Below, in pieces: positions 16,819-25,591 of a stretch of 64,000 nucleotides of DNA. Position numbers and translations under genes: made by a program. Under the pieces are notes generated by a model that was given only the letters and a program-made list of their open reading frames with translations, did no database searches and was not told the origin of the DNA. Source of the stretch: Akkermansia sp. (GTDB lineage: Bacteria; Verrucomicrobiota; Verrucomicrobiia; Verrucomicrobiales; Akkermansiaceae). The stretch covers positions 1 through 64,000 of the forward strand of contig NZ_JAJBTT010000033.1 of the NCBI RefSeq assembly GCF_020860705.1, read 5' to 3'. Positions within the stretch are counted from its first letter, which is position 1. Each line of letters starts with the position of its first letter.

Positions 16819-17568
16819 ATGACTTTTCTGCGTTTTTTTCTTCTCCTTTTGTTCTTCTGCGGCGCGGCTCAGGCAGAGCACCGCGTTTTCACCAGAAAAG
16901 ACGGGTTCCTATCCATGAGGGACAAGTTGAATGTCTATTTTTTCCAGTCTGACACGCACCGTCTCCTGGTGCGGGATGAAGGCAGTTTGAAAACACCCCG
17001 CTACGGCTCTCTGGACAAGGCCATGCGCAAAAGCCCCTGTGCGGCGGGAATCAACGGAGGATTCTTCGGAGCGGATGAGGCGGGCACGCCCCTGGGGCTT
17101 GTCGTCCAGGACGGAAAGCGGCTTTTTCCGCTGGCTTCCGGCTCCTTCGCCGTATCCGGCGTGGTGTATGACAACGGGAAAAACGGCCTGTTCCTGGTAC
17201 GCAGTTCCGCGCTGAAGCGCCTGAAAAACCCGCCCGCCATGCAGGCGGCCATCCAGGGAGGCCCTTTTCTGGTGGAAAACGGAACGGCCGTCAAAGGCCT
17301 CAACGCGCAGAAATCCACCTACCGCACGTTCATCGCCACGGACGGCGGCAAGCGGTGGTGCATCGGCATATCCTCCTCCGTCACCCTGAAGGATCTGGCG
17401 GAATGGCTGGCGTCTCCCGGAGCGCTGGGGGATTTCCGGGTGAAGACGGCCCTGAACCTGGACGGAGGCTCTTCCTCCGCCTTCTGGTGCCATGAATCAG
17501 GCATTTCCTACCCCTCCTTCAAGCAGGTCAGGAATTATTTGGGCGTAGTGCCGGTGGCGCGCCGGTAA
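16819..17568 (+). CDS. Secreted phosphodiester glycosidase family protein (NAGPA-like)
   Basis: 249 residues from the ATG at 16819. Signal peptide (residues ~1-20, ending AQA), then a domain with the PF09992 blocks: AGINGGFFG, GLVVQDGKR, AAIQGGPFLVENG, YRTFIATD, ALNLDGGSSSAFW and NYLGVVPV. The family includes the human enzyme that uncovers mannose 6-phosphate by removing GlcNAc, and bacterial periplasmic proteins; here a periplasmic phosphodiester cleavage of a cell-envelope sugar is plausible but unproven. It follows the nucleotidyltransferase by 5 bp and overlaps the convergent lnt gene by 34 bp. Confidence 0.8.
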   Translation: MTFLRFFLLLLFFCGAAQAEHRVFTRKDGFLSMRDKLNVYFFQSDTHRLLVRDEGSLKTPRYGSLDKAMRKSPCAAGINGGFFGADEAGTPLGLVVQDGKRLFPLASGSFAVSGVVYDNGKNGLFLVRSSALKRLKNPPAMQAAIQGGPFLVENGTAVKGLNAQKSTYRTFIATDGGKRWCIGISSSVTLKDLAEWLASPGALGDFRVKTALNLDGGSSSAFWCHESGISYPSFKQVRNYLGVVPVARR

Positions 17569-19424
17569 ACGCCGTCCTTCACAGGTCCGGCGCTCCGCTT
17601 TCCCGCCCTGATCCTGTGCAGCAGCAAGGCCATGAACAGCAGGAAGGAAGCGAGAACGGCCCAGTCTCCCAGCATGGCGTACAGGGTTATTTCCGTACAG
17701 CCCACCGGCAGTGTGGCGGTCATCACCCCCCTGGTAAACGGAGAACCGGAGGAATCCCGCAAATCCGCAATAACTGCACCATTGGGCGCCAGAGCCACGC
17801 TGACGCCCGTATTGGCGGCCCGGACCATGGAACGGCGCAGTTCAATGCACCGGAAGGCCGCATTGCGCCAATGCTGTTCATTGGCGCAGGAACGGTTGAA
17901 CCAGCCGTCGTTGGTGACGTTCACCATCAGCTGTGGCTCCTGCCGCACGAAGCGGCGCACCCAGCTTCCCACCACGTCTTCAAAACAGACCAGCGGGATG
18001 ACTCCCACGGTGACGGAACTCCCCGGACGGATGGGAACGGGTACGGGATCAGAGGAGGTTCCGGGCGTGTAGTTCATCCCCATCGCCGTTCCGGCGGAGG
18101 CTTCAAAGGCCTTTTCCAGGAACGGGAAGGTTTCCCGCATGGGAATGTATTCCCCGAAGGGAACCAGCATGGCCTTGGCATGCGGCCTGGCGGTGGAATA
18201 GTCTCCCTCAAATACGGTGAGACAATTATAGGCCCGCGCCACGCGGCCTTCATCGGAAAGGTAAATGTCGTCCGTGCCCGTCAGCAGGATGAAATTGAAG
18301 ATCTTGTTCCGGATGGCCTGGACGTAGTCTTCTTCCACACTCAGGAAATTGACGTTGTCCTGGCCCGGAAAGCGTTCCCCCGTGGAATCACGGTAAAACG
18401 TGGAAATGGGGAAGGAGCTTTCCGGCCAGATTACCCAGGAAGGCATGTCCAGAGAGGCCTCCGTTCCGTTTCTGGCGGCCTGTTCCAGGGTCCGGTTTTG
18501 AAGGTCCAACAACCCCTGTTCCGTGGTGTCCAGCAGGGCCCGGTAAATGCCTCCCCGGTTGGCCACGCTCCATTTCTCCTTCTGGCTCAGGTTCAGCTGT
18601 ACGGTCATGACGGGAACGGTCAACCGTCCGTTCCCCGTGGCCGCCGCAGACTGCGGAGAGTAATGAGCCGTCCAAAACACGCCGAGGACAAACATGATTA
18701 AAAGGACCGTCACCAGAGTAAAAAAATCCCACGGAACGGTGCGCCTGCCTTCATGGACAACCATGGTTCCGGCCCTGCGGCAGACCCGCCAGAGCCAGAT
18801 GGAAAAGACGGCCGGAATGAAGGCCAACGCCGTTACCCCGGTATATTCCGCCCACTGGGCCAGCGGGTTGCCGTAAAGGGCCACGCCCAGGTTGTTCCAG
18901 CCAAAGCCCGGTATCAGCCACCCCCGCACCCATTCCAAGCACACCCACAGGGCTGCGCCTCCCAGGGCAGCGGACGCGCTGGGCAGCATGTCCCGCATGG
19001 CCCATGATTTCCAGGCAGCCCTGCGTTCCGGCGCCGTTTGCCGCGCATCGGGCAGAGGCTGTGCGTCCGGCCGGAAGAACACCCCCATCACCACAGCCCA
19101 GATGCCGGGAAACAGGCCGCCGTAAAAAATCATCAGGGGAATGTAGCCCAGCGTGCTGACTTCATTGACCCACCAGAAGGAGATGCCGTAATACACCACG
19201 CCGAACAGCCAGCCGTACAGCGCATACGCCAGGATTCCCTTTTTCCCCTCCCGGCGGCGGCCATACCACAGGGCCGTAAGCAGCGGCAGAAACCCTACCC
19301 ATACGCAGCCGCCCCAATCCACCGGAATAAAGGCGCAGGCCATCAGCGCGCCGGAACATGCGGCCAGCAGCAGTCCGGCCCAGAGGGGCAGCAAACGGGG
19401 GATGGAAGGGGAAACGGTATTCAT
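17535..19424 (-). CDS. lnt: Apolipoprotein N-acyltransferase
   Basis: 629 residues, longer than E. coli Lnt (512). Six or more N-terminal membrane helices, then a nitrilase-like (CN_hydrolase) domain with the catalytic triad visible as the Glu of WPESSFP, the Lys of KAMLVPFGEY and the Cys of PLVCFED. A further helix lies near the C-terminus. Lnt adds the third acyl chain to lipoprotein N-terminal Cys in the inner membrane. The periplasmic domain has some extra inserts before the triad. Not in an operon; its tail overlaps the convergent glycosidase gene by 34 bp. Confidence 0.92.
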   Translation of the reverse strand: MNTVSPSIPRLLPLWAGLLLAACSGALMACAFIPVDWGGCVWVGFLPLLTALWYGRRREGKKGILAYALYGWLFGVVYYGISFWWVNEVSTLGYIPLMIFYGGLFPGIWAVVMGVFFRPDAQPLPDARQTAPERRAAWKSWAMRDMLPSASAALGGAALWVCLEWVRGWLIPGFGWNNLGVALYGNPLAQWAEYTGVTALAFIPAVFSIWLWRVCRRAGTMVVHEGRRTVPWDFFTLVTVLLIMFVLGVFWTAHYSPQSAAATGNGRLTVPVMTVQLNLSQKEKWSVANRGGIYRALLDTTEQGLLDLQNRTLEQAARNGTEASLDMPSWVIWPESSFPISTFYRDSTGERFPGQDNVNFLSVEEDYVQAIRNKIFNFILLTGTDDIYLSDEGRVARAYNCLTVFEGDYSTARPHAKAMLVPFGEYIPMRETFPFLEKAFEASAGTAMGMNYTPGTSSDPVPVPIRPGSSVTVGVIPLVCFEDVVGSWVRRFVRQEPQLMVNVTNDGWFNRSCANEQHWRNAAFRCIELRRSMVRAANTGVSVALAPNGAVIADLRDSSGSPFTRGVMTATLPVGCTEITLYAMLGDWAVLASFLLFMALLLHRIRAGKRSAGPVKDGVYRRATGTTPK

Positions 19425-19559
19425 GTGAAAAGCCTTTTATTCCGAAAACGGGAACGCCGGCATTGTTCCCCATGCTGACTCATTCCTGCAACAAAAAAGA
19501 TTGCAAAATTTGATCAAATGCGGAAATAGTGGACGCAGTTCATACAACCCATCACATAT

Positions 19560-19793
19560 ATGGCAGATATCGACGAAAAAACACCTCTAAACGTCCCCGG
19601 CAAGTTTTACGTGGACAGCTCCTGCATTGACTGCGACCTTTGCCGCGAAACGGCTCCGGAAAACTTTGGCAGGGATGATGACGAAGGCGTCTCCTACGTC
19701 AAGAAGCAGCCAAGCAACGAAGAAGAACAGGCCGCCTGCGTGGAAGCCATGGAAGGCTGCCCCGTGGAAGCCATTGGCGACGACGGCGAATAA
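19560..19793 (+). CDS. Single [4Fe-4S] ferredoxin
   Basis: 77 residues, acidic. Cluster ligands are CIDCDLC (Cys22, 25, 28) plus Cys67 in GCPVEAI; Cys60 could form a disulfide with an unseen partner. One cluster only, as in the 3Fe-4S/4Fe-4S single-cluster ferredoxins. Likely an electron carrier in anaerobic metabolism. A terminator follows, so it is monocistronic; no redox enzyme gene is adjacent. Confidence 0.92.
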   Translation: MADIDEKTPLNVPGKFYVDSSCIDCDLCRETAPENFGRDDDEGVSYVKKQPSNEEEQAACVEAMEGCPVEAIGDDGE

Positions 19794-19819
19794 TATTATT
19801 CCATATTATTTTTCAAACC

Positions 19820-19860
19820 GCCCGGGGCCGTTGACATTCAGCGCTCCGGGCTTTTATTTT
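19820..19860 (+). terminator. Rho-independent terminator after the ferredoxin gene
   Basis: GCCCGG and CCGGGC arms around a ~25-nt loop, followed by TTTTATTTT. The loop and U-tract also hold a TTGACA and a TATTTT that could be the promoter of the next gene. Confidence 0.7.
19831..19860 (+). promoter_or_regulatory. Candidate promoter of the DciA-like gene, inside a terminator
   Basis: TTGACA (19831-19836), 18-bp spacer, TATTTT (19855-19860). The ATG at 19867 begins 6 nt after the -10, so a leaderless transcript is predicted. Confidence 0.35.
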
Positions 19861-19866
19861 CCATTC

Positions 19867-20310
19867 ATGCCCTCTCCCTGGTCTCCCTACATGCCGGACA
19901 GGGACCGTCCGGATCCCCACGCCTCTCCGTTGCGGTATGAATACCTTTCCCGTGATGAACAGGAGGTGAGGCAAGCGCTGGCGGACTGGTTCCAGGTAGC
20001 CCCCCATGCCAGTGAAACGCGGAACCTCCATACGGCGGAATCCCTGCTGGGGGACATTCTCGCCAAGCTCCCCCTGGATGGAGAAGGCATGGATCCCGAA
20101 TTGCTCCGGGAAGGCTGGCTGAAAGCGGCGGGACCGTTCCTGGGCCAGCAGTCCAACCTGCTCTCCATCGTCAAGGGAGTGGCCACCATCCAGGTGCTCC
20201 AGCCGGCCATGCGCTACCATCTCCAGCAGTGGCAGGGAGCCCTGCTGGGAAAATTGAAGGACCAGTTCGGCAAGGACGCCGTTCATTCCATTAAAATACG
20301 GATAGGATAA
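19867..20310 (+). CDS. DUF721/DciA-like protein
   Basis: 147 residues from the ATG at 19867. The C-terminal half shows the DUF721 pattern: QVLQPAMRYHLQQW (L-x-V-x-V-x-x-x-x-x-x-x-x-L block), then a LLGKLKDQFGKDAVHSIKIRIG end. DUF721 includes DciA, the loader that recruits replicative helicase DnaB in many bacteria lacking DnaC. The N-terminal ~60 residues are not conserved. The assignment to a DnaB loader is inference from the family, and no replication gene is nearby. Confidence 0.68.
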   Translation: MPSPWSPYMPDRDRPDPHASPLRYEYLSRDEQEVRQALADWFQVAPHASETRNLHTAESLLGDILAKLPLDGEGMDPELLREGWLKAAGPFLGQQSNLLSIVKGVATIQVLQPAMRYHLQQWQGALLGKLKDQFGKDAVHSIKIRIG

Positions 20311-20386
20311 TTTTCCGGACGTACGGTTCCTTTATGAATCCAATCGCCTGTTTTTCACTGCATAACAGATATTGGAATGCGGTTCA

Positions 20387-20581
20387 AGAATTTGTAATCC
20401 GCTGTCAACCGCATTTTCCCCTTTCCTGATTTATCGTCAGTATCTTTCCTGCATCTTCTTCCGTTGTTTCCATATAGGGAAACAACGAAAAAGAAAATGT
20501 TGGCTATCCCCTTCATCATCTCATAATCAGGAGATTGAACGGTTCCTTCCGTTTCCGTTTCTTCAGCGGATTACAAATTCT
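20387..20581. repeat. Element with 18-bp terminal inverted repeats upstream of a PEP-CTERM gene (E1)
   Basis: Arms AGAATTTGTAATCCGCTG (20387-20404) and CAGCGGATTACAAATTCT (20564-20581) are exact complements, 195 bp end to end. A central hairpin (GTTGTTTCC...GGGAAACAAC, about 20463-20487) lies inside. A second element at 45178-45340 has the same layout and related arms, also just before a PEP-CTERM gene. It could be a folded 5' leader, a regulatory element or a small mobile element; no coding sequence inside. Confidence 0.6.
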
Positions 20582-20645
20582 GTAGCTTCATCACGAATAA
20601 AGCAAAATTAGGCCTTTTTGCTTTCCAACAGCAATTTATATACAA

Positions 20646-21422
20646 ATGAAAACGTCCTTTTTCCTGGCATTATCCACAGCGGCGGTCCTATCGGCACACG
20701 GAGCGGAAATCTGGAGTTCCCTTGACGGAACCATTCCGGAGCTGAAGATGGGTACAACCACCATCTCCCGCATTGCTTATTCCTCCGGCGGAGCCCTGAT
20801 TGCGAACGGAGGGCCTTCCGCAAGCGCTGTTCAATCCGTCCTTGGCTCCCTGGATGCCGGGTGGTATTCCGGCAACAAAAATAACAATAACGGTACGCTT
20901 GCCTCCGTGACGGAAGATGGCGCCACCAAGCTGATTTCCGCTTCCGGCGCAGGGGGAGGCTTTACGGCCGTCAAATTTAATGAACTGTCCGCCAATACCC
21001 TGTCCGGTTATGAGGCCCTGAGGATTTCCTTTGATACGGGGGGGCTTTCCAACACCGGCAAAACCGGCCAGCCACAGAATTTCAGCTTGTGGTACAGCCT
21101 GGGGGGAGAGGGAGATTCCCTTCTCCAGGCCGGTTCCACAATTTCCGGACTGGCGGGCAGCGTTGCTAACAAACCCTACAGCTGGACGATTTCCAAAGAG
21201 GAGTACAGCTCCCTGTTCGACCAGGGAGCCACCTTTTACCTGGTGCTGAATACCGGAGTTCTTGATACCTCTTACACTTACCAGGAGCTTGCCGTAAACA
21301 ATTTCAGCGTGGAGGGCCTTGCAGTGCCGGAACCTTCCTCCTCCATGGCGGCCTTGTTCGGGATAGGAGCCTGCTGCCTGAGGAGAAAGAGAAGCTCATG
21401 CGGCAAAAACGCAGCATCCTGA
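20646..21422 (+). CDS. PEP-CTERM surface protein
   Basis: 258 residues. Signal peptide (~1-19, ending SAHGA), then a beta-rich region of unknown type, and a C-terminal sorting signal: VPEPSSS, hydrophobic helix AALFGIGACCL, then RRKRSS. Exosortase systems recognise such tails and deliver proteins to the outer surface. No exosortase gene lies in the window. Start ATG is 65 bp downstream of element E1. The GH20 hexosaminidase gene starts 63 bp after the stop in the same direction. Confidence 0.85.
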   Translation: MKTSFFLALSTAAVLSAHGAEIWSSLDGTIPELKMGTTTISRIAYSSGGALIANGGPSASAVQSVLGSLDAGWYSGNKNNNNGTLASVTEDGATKLISASGAGGGFTAVKFNELSANTLSGYEALRISFDTGGLSNTGKTGQPQNFSLWYSLGGEGDSLLQAGSTISGLAGSVANKPYSWTISKEEYSSLFDQGATFYLVLNTGVLDTSYTYQELAVNNFSVEGLAVPEPSSSMAALFGIGACCLRRKRSSCGKNAAS

Positions 21423-21485
21423 AATCCGGAACTTGACGTTCTTTCATGTTTAATGAAAGATGGTTTATTATTTAAGTGTAATAAC

Positions 21486-23465
21486 ATGATGCAGCTAACT
21501 CCCTCCCTCCTTTTACTGGCATCAGGTATGATGCTTTGTTCCCCCAGTTCCTACGCAGACTGGATTTCCCCGCACCCTCTCCAGCAGGAAGAAGCCGCTC
21601 CGGTAGCCCTCATCCCCTTCCCGTCCCAGGTAGAATGGAAAACGGGGAAATGCCCTAAAAAAGCCCCTGTTTCCGTTAAAAAGAACGCGGCTCTGGCCAA
21701 GACGCTTGGCAAGGAAGGCTATGAACTCCAGGTCCGCCCCAACGGCATTCTCATCAAGGCCGCCACGGACACCGGCGTTTTCTATGCCCGCAGGACGCTG
21801 GACCAGCTGGGAGCGAAGGGGGATTACCCATGCTGCGACATCAAGGACAGTCCGGCTTTCCCCATCCGCTGCTTCATGCATGATACGGGACGCAATTTCC
21901 GGACGATTGAGACCCTCAAGGCGGACATTGATGAACTGGCGCGTCTGAAGATGAATGCCTTCCACTGGCACCTGACGGACCATCCCGCATGGCGCATCCA
22001 GTGCAAAAAATATCCCGTGCTGAACGATCCTTCCAAAAGGATCAAGAACCGGGACGTCAATGACACCTATACCTACGACCAGATCCGGGACCTGTTCCGC
22101 TACGCCAAGAAGCGCCACATTCAAATTATTCCGGAAATAGACATGCCGGGGCACAGCACCTATTTCAAGAATTGCTTCGGCTTCCCGATGCATGATCCCA
22201 GGGGTATCAAGATTCTGGAGGAGCTGCTGGAAGAATTCTGCAAGGAAATCCCGGTGGAAATGTCCCCCTACCTGCACATCGGAGCGGATGAAATCCACAT
22301 CCCCAACGCCAAGCAGTTCGCGGACAGGATAGCGGGCAAGGTCAAATCCCTGGGGCGCCAGCCCATCCAGTGGGCCGGAGTGAACGACCTGCCCGTATCC
22401 GGGGACAGCTATGCCCAGTTATGGACGGACGAACGTACTACGGCGCTGCCGAATCCCGCCAGGCAGAAGAACCCCTACTTCGACTCCACGGCCGGGTACG
22501 TCAACTCCTTTGACCCCGGCATCATGGTGCGCAGGGCTTTCTTCCGCCAACCCTGCGGCGCGGTGAAGGGGGATGACCATTCCCTGGGCGTCATCCTGTG
22601 CCTGTGGCCGGATGCGCGGGTGGAGGACAAAAAGAACATTCCTATCCAGAGTCCCCAGTGGCCCGCTATCTTCTCCATCGCGGAACGGAGCTGGAAGGGC
22701 CTTCCGGAGGACGGGTCCCGCCTGGCCGGACAACTCCCGGAAAAAGACACGGAAGCCTTCAAAGCTTTCTCCCTGTTTGAAAAACGCATGGAAGAGCTGG
22801 TGGGAGACAAGCCCCTGCCCTTCCCCTATTGGAGGGATTCTTTCATGGAATGGAATGTCTTCGGCCCCGTTCCGAAGGACAGGCAGGAAGAGGTGAGAAA
22901 CGCCCTGGTGGCCGGTAAAAAACCTGATGGAGTGGATCAGGCCCAGGCCCGCGGAGGAAATCTTTACTTCCATACCCGCGCCGGATTGGAAGGCATGTTC
23001 ACCAAAACGAAACCGGGAAACACCGTCTGGGCGGAAACGACCCTCTATGCTCCCAAGGCGGGAACCATGTACGCCATGGTGGGATTTGACGCTCCGGCCC
23101 GTTCCACACGCCGCTGTTCCGGGGTGCCTGCCGCCGGGGAATGGTCCCAGTGCGAAACAAAAATCTGGTTGAACGGAAAGGAAGTGAAAAATCCCCAGAC
23201 CTACAAGCTGGCGGGCCAAAGGCGTTATGAAAAACACACCTGGACTTCCCCCGCCAATGAAATTCCCTTTGACAATGAGGAATTCTGGTGGGCGCGTCCC
23301 CCCGTCCCCTTCCAGGTGAAGGCCGGAGAAAACAAAATCCTGATTGAGCAGCCGTACACGGGAGATTACCAGTCCTGGGGCATCAGTTTCATTCCGGTGA
23401 AAAAATCGGGCGACCGCTGGATTGCCGATCCCGGTTATTCCGTCAAGCCCGGTGGAGAAAAATGA
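21486..23465 (+). CDS. GH20 beta-N-acetylhexosaminidase, secreted
   Basis: About 659 residues from ATG 21486. Signal peptide (~1-26), then the GH20 non-catalytic alpha/beta domain (PFPSQVEWKTG...) and TIM barrel with AFHWHLTDHPAWRI, the IIPEIDMPGHS block and the catalytic Asp-Glu pair in HIGADEIH. A ~150-residue beta-rich C-terminal domain (residues ~510-659) follows. The enzyme releases terminal GlcNAc or GalNAc from glycoconjugates. The sulfatase starts 19 bp later, so an operon is likely; together they could remove 6-sulfo-GlcNAc from mucin. Confidence 0.92.
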   Translation: MMQLTPSLLLLASGMMLCSPSSYADWISPHPLQQEEAAPVALIPFPSQVEWKTGKCPKKAPVSVKKNAALAKTLGKEGYELQVRPNGILIKAATDTGVFYARRTLDQLGAKGDYPCCDIKDSPAFPIRCFMHDTGRNFRTIETLKADIDELARLKMNAFHWHLTDHPAWRIQCKKYPVLNDPSKRIKNRDVNDTYTYDQIRDLFRYAKKRHIQIIPEIDMPGHSTYFKNCFGFPMHDPRGIKILEELLEEFCKEIPVEMSPYLHIGADEIHIPNAKQFADRIAGKVKSLGRQPIQWAGVNDLPVSGDSYAQLWTDERTTALPNPARQKNPYFDSTAGYVNSFDPGIMVRRAFFRQPCGAVKGDDHSLGVILCLWPDARVEDKKNIPIQSPQWPAIFSIAERSWKGLPEDGSRLAGQLPEKDTEAFKAFSLFEKRMEELVGDKPLPFPYWRDSFMEWNVFGPVPKDRQEEVRNALVAGKKPDGVDQAQARGGNLYFHTRAGLEGMFTKTKPGNTVWAETTLYAPKAGTMYAMVGFDAPARSTRRCSGVPAAGEWSQCETKIWLNGKEVKNPQTYKLAGQRRYEKHTWTSPANEIPFDNEEFWWARPPVPFQVKAGENKILIEQPYTGDYQSWGISFIPVKKSGDRWIADPGYSVKPGGEK

Positions 23466-23484
23466 GATTCCGTCTTTTGCTCCA

Positions 23485-25533
23485 ATGAGAGGAAAAAAAC
23501 TATTCTCCCTTCTGGCCGTCCTTCTGGCTATTCCCCTTGCCGCTGCCGCCCAGCGGCCCAACGTCATCCTGATCCTGATGGACGACATGGGCTGGGGGGA
23601 CCTGCCCTCCTACCAGGACCAGCGGATGAAGCAGGGGCTTCCCGCCATGGACAATCCGGGCCTGAGGAGCCTGGCCCGGGAAGGAATGACGCTGACGCGC
23701 CACTATTCTTCCGCCCCTCTCTGCGCCCCTGCCCGCGGCTCCCTGTTCACAGGGGTGCACCAGGGTCACGCCAAGGTCATCCGGGACAGGTCCTTTGACC
23801 TTCCCATCGAACAGGCGCCTACGCTCGGCACCGTCATGCAGTCCGCCGGGTACAAGACGGCCCTCATCGGCAAATGGGGAATAGGCGGAGGCAGGCAACA
23901 TGCGGGCACTCCGCAGGAATCCACCGCCTACCCCACCAAACGCGGCTTTGACTACTACTTCGGCTACCTGGACCACGTCAGCGGCCACCACCATTATCCC
24001 AAGGAAGACCCCAACCCCATCTCCCCCACCAAAAAAAGCGGCATCTGGGACGGGGACAAATGCATCACGGCGGACTGCGACAAGGCCTACTCCGTGGACC
24101 TGCTGACGGCCCGCGCCAAAAAATGGATTGTGGACACGCACCGCCAGAACCCCCGCCAGCCTTTCTTCCTCGCGCTGACCCACATCGCGCCCCACTCCCA
24201 GCTTCAAATACCCACCGGCCCCTACCCGGAAGGCCGGGGCGTGAAAGGCGGCGTGCAATGGCTGGGAACGCCCCACAAGCTGGTCAATACCGCGGAGGGC
24301 AAGATCAATTCCTACATCTATCCGCGCTATGCCGATAAAAAATGGCCCATGGCGCAAAAGCGGTACGCCACCATGATCGCGCGGCTGAGCGATTCCTTTG
24401 AAGACCTCATCCAGACCCTGAAGGACCTGAATATTGACAAGAATACCATCATCATCATGACGTCGGACAACGGCCCCCATGACGAAGGCGGCCAGAATCC
24501 GCAGTTCTTCCGCAATTACGGGCCTTTTGACGGCATCAAGCAGGACGCGTGGGAAGGCGGCTTCCGCGTTCCCACCATCGTCCGCTGGCCCGGCCATATT
24601 CCGGCAGGTTCCGTCAACGACCATCCTTCCCAGTTCCACGACTGGATGGCTACGCTGGCCGCAATCGGCGGCGTCAGGACTCCCTTCCGCAGTGACGGCG
24701 TTTCCCTGCTTCCCACCCTGCTGAACAAGGGAACCCAGCCGGACAGCCGCCTGTATATGGAATACAGCGCCAAAATGTCCCAGAGCAAGAAAACGACGCC
24801 CGGTTACCAGGACTTCCTTCCCTCCCGGAGAAATGCGGTCCGCGGCGACGAACAGATGGTCTACATCGGCAAATACAAGGGGGTGAGGACCAATATTCAG
24901 TCCCACGCGGACCCGTTTGAGATTTACGATACCGTCAGGGACCCGGCGGAGCGCCATGACCTGAAGGATACGGCGGAAGGGAGAAAGATGCAGTCCATCA
25001 TGCATGACAAAGTTCTGAGAATGAGGCGCATTTACGACTATACCCACCCGGAGCGCGGCACCTTTGCCCAGAGGCCTTATGACGCAGAACCCGTTCCGGC
25101 CCTCAGGAAGGAGGAAATGCCCGGCAAACTGCTTCCTCTGACGGCGCAGTCCGCCCAGGGCATCCGCCAGAAGGACGGCAGCATGAAAAGGGTGCTTTAC
25201 CTGGACGTTCCGGAAACCGGGAAATATTTCTTCTTCATGAAAACTCCTGCGAAAAAGGGAGCCAAGGCATTCGTCAGATTGCATGATGCCCATCTGCTGG
25301 ATGCGGAATACGGTTACAAGCCCGGCACGGAAGTATCCTCTTCCATGGGGGAAGGCACTACGGAGGAAGATAAGGAAAGAACGGGCCTGAAACCCATCCC
25401 CCTGGAAAAAGGCTGGCATCCCCTGCTGGTGGAAACAGAAGGCTTCCCCGAGCTTCCCCAGCTCTTCTGGCAGAAGGAAGGCGGCAAAAAACAGCCCATT
25501 CCGTCCCAGGCTTTCCGCGTGGCGGCTCCCTGA
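23485..25533 (+). CDS. Secreted sulfatase (formylglycine type)
   Basis: 682 residues from ATG 23485. Signal peptide (~1-22), then the alkaline-phosphatase-like fold: RPNVILILMDDMGWGD metal site, and the SAPLCAPARGSLFTG motif with Cys80, which must be converted to formylglycine by anSME or FGE. Further blocks are IGKWGIGG and SDNGPHDEGG. The C-terminal ~140 residues are a separate beta-rich domain. In gut bacteria these enzymes remove sulfate from mucin or glycosaminoglycan sugars; the sugar position cannot be fixed from sequence. Linked to GH20 by a 19-bp gap. Confidence 0.93.
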   Translation: MRGKKLFSLLAVLLAIPLAAAAQRPNVILILMDDMGWGDLPSYQDQRMKQGLPAMDNPGLRSLAREGMTLTRHYSSAPLCAPARGSLFTGVHQGHAKVIRDRSFDLPIEQAPTLGTVMQSAGYKTALIGKWGIGGGRQHAGTPQESTAYPTKRGFDYYFGYLDHVSGHHHYPKEDPNPISPTKKSGIWDGDKCITADCDKAYSVDLLTARAKKWIVDTHRQNPRQPFFLALTHIAPHSQLQIPTGPYPEGRGVKGGVQWLGTPHKLVNTAEGKINSYIYPRYADKKWPMAQKRYATMIARLSDSFEDLIQTLKDLNIDKNTIIIMTSDNGPHDEGGQNPQFFRNYGPFDGIKQDAWEGGFRVPTIVRWPGHIPAGSVNDHPSQFHDWMATLAAIGGVRTPFRSDGVSLLPTLLNKGTQPDSRLYMEYSAKMSQSKKTTPGYQDFLPSRRNAVRGDEQMVYIGKYKGVRTNIQSHADPFEIYDTVRDPAERHDLKDTAEGRKMQSIMHDKVLRMRRIYDYTHPERGTFAQRPYDAEPVPALRKEEMPGKLLPLTAQSAQGIRQKDGSMKRVLYLDVPETGKYFFFMKTPAKKGAKAFVRLHDAHLLDAEYGYKPGTEVSSSMGEGTTEEDKERTGLKPIPLEKGWHPLLVETEGFPELPQLFWQKEGGKKQPIPSQAFRVAAP

Positions 25534-25591
25534 ACGGATCAAGACAAGGAAGACCGTCGCCCCCGGAGTTGGCTGACCTCCATCCCTGAGG

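Noticed and set aside
23422..23485. Longer N-terminus for the sulfatase from position 23422
   Set aside because: Would place a non-signal sequence ahead of a clean signal peptide starting at 23485 and overlap the GH20 stop.
23500..25542. 680-codon minus-strand frame over the sulfatase
   Set aside because: Antisense shadow; Gly/Arg/His-rich with no known motif, while the sulfatase has all its catalytic blocks.
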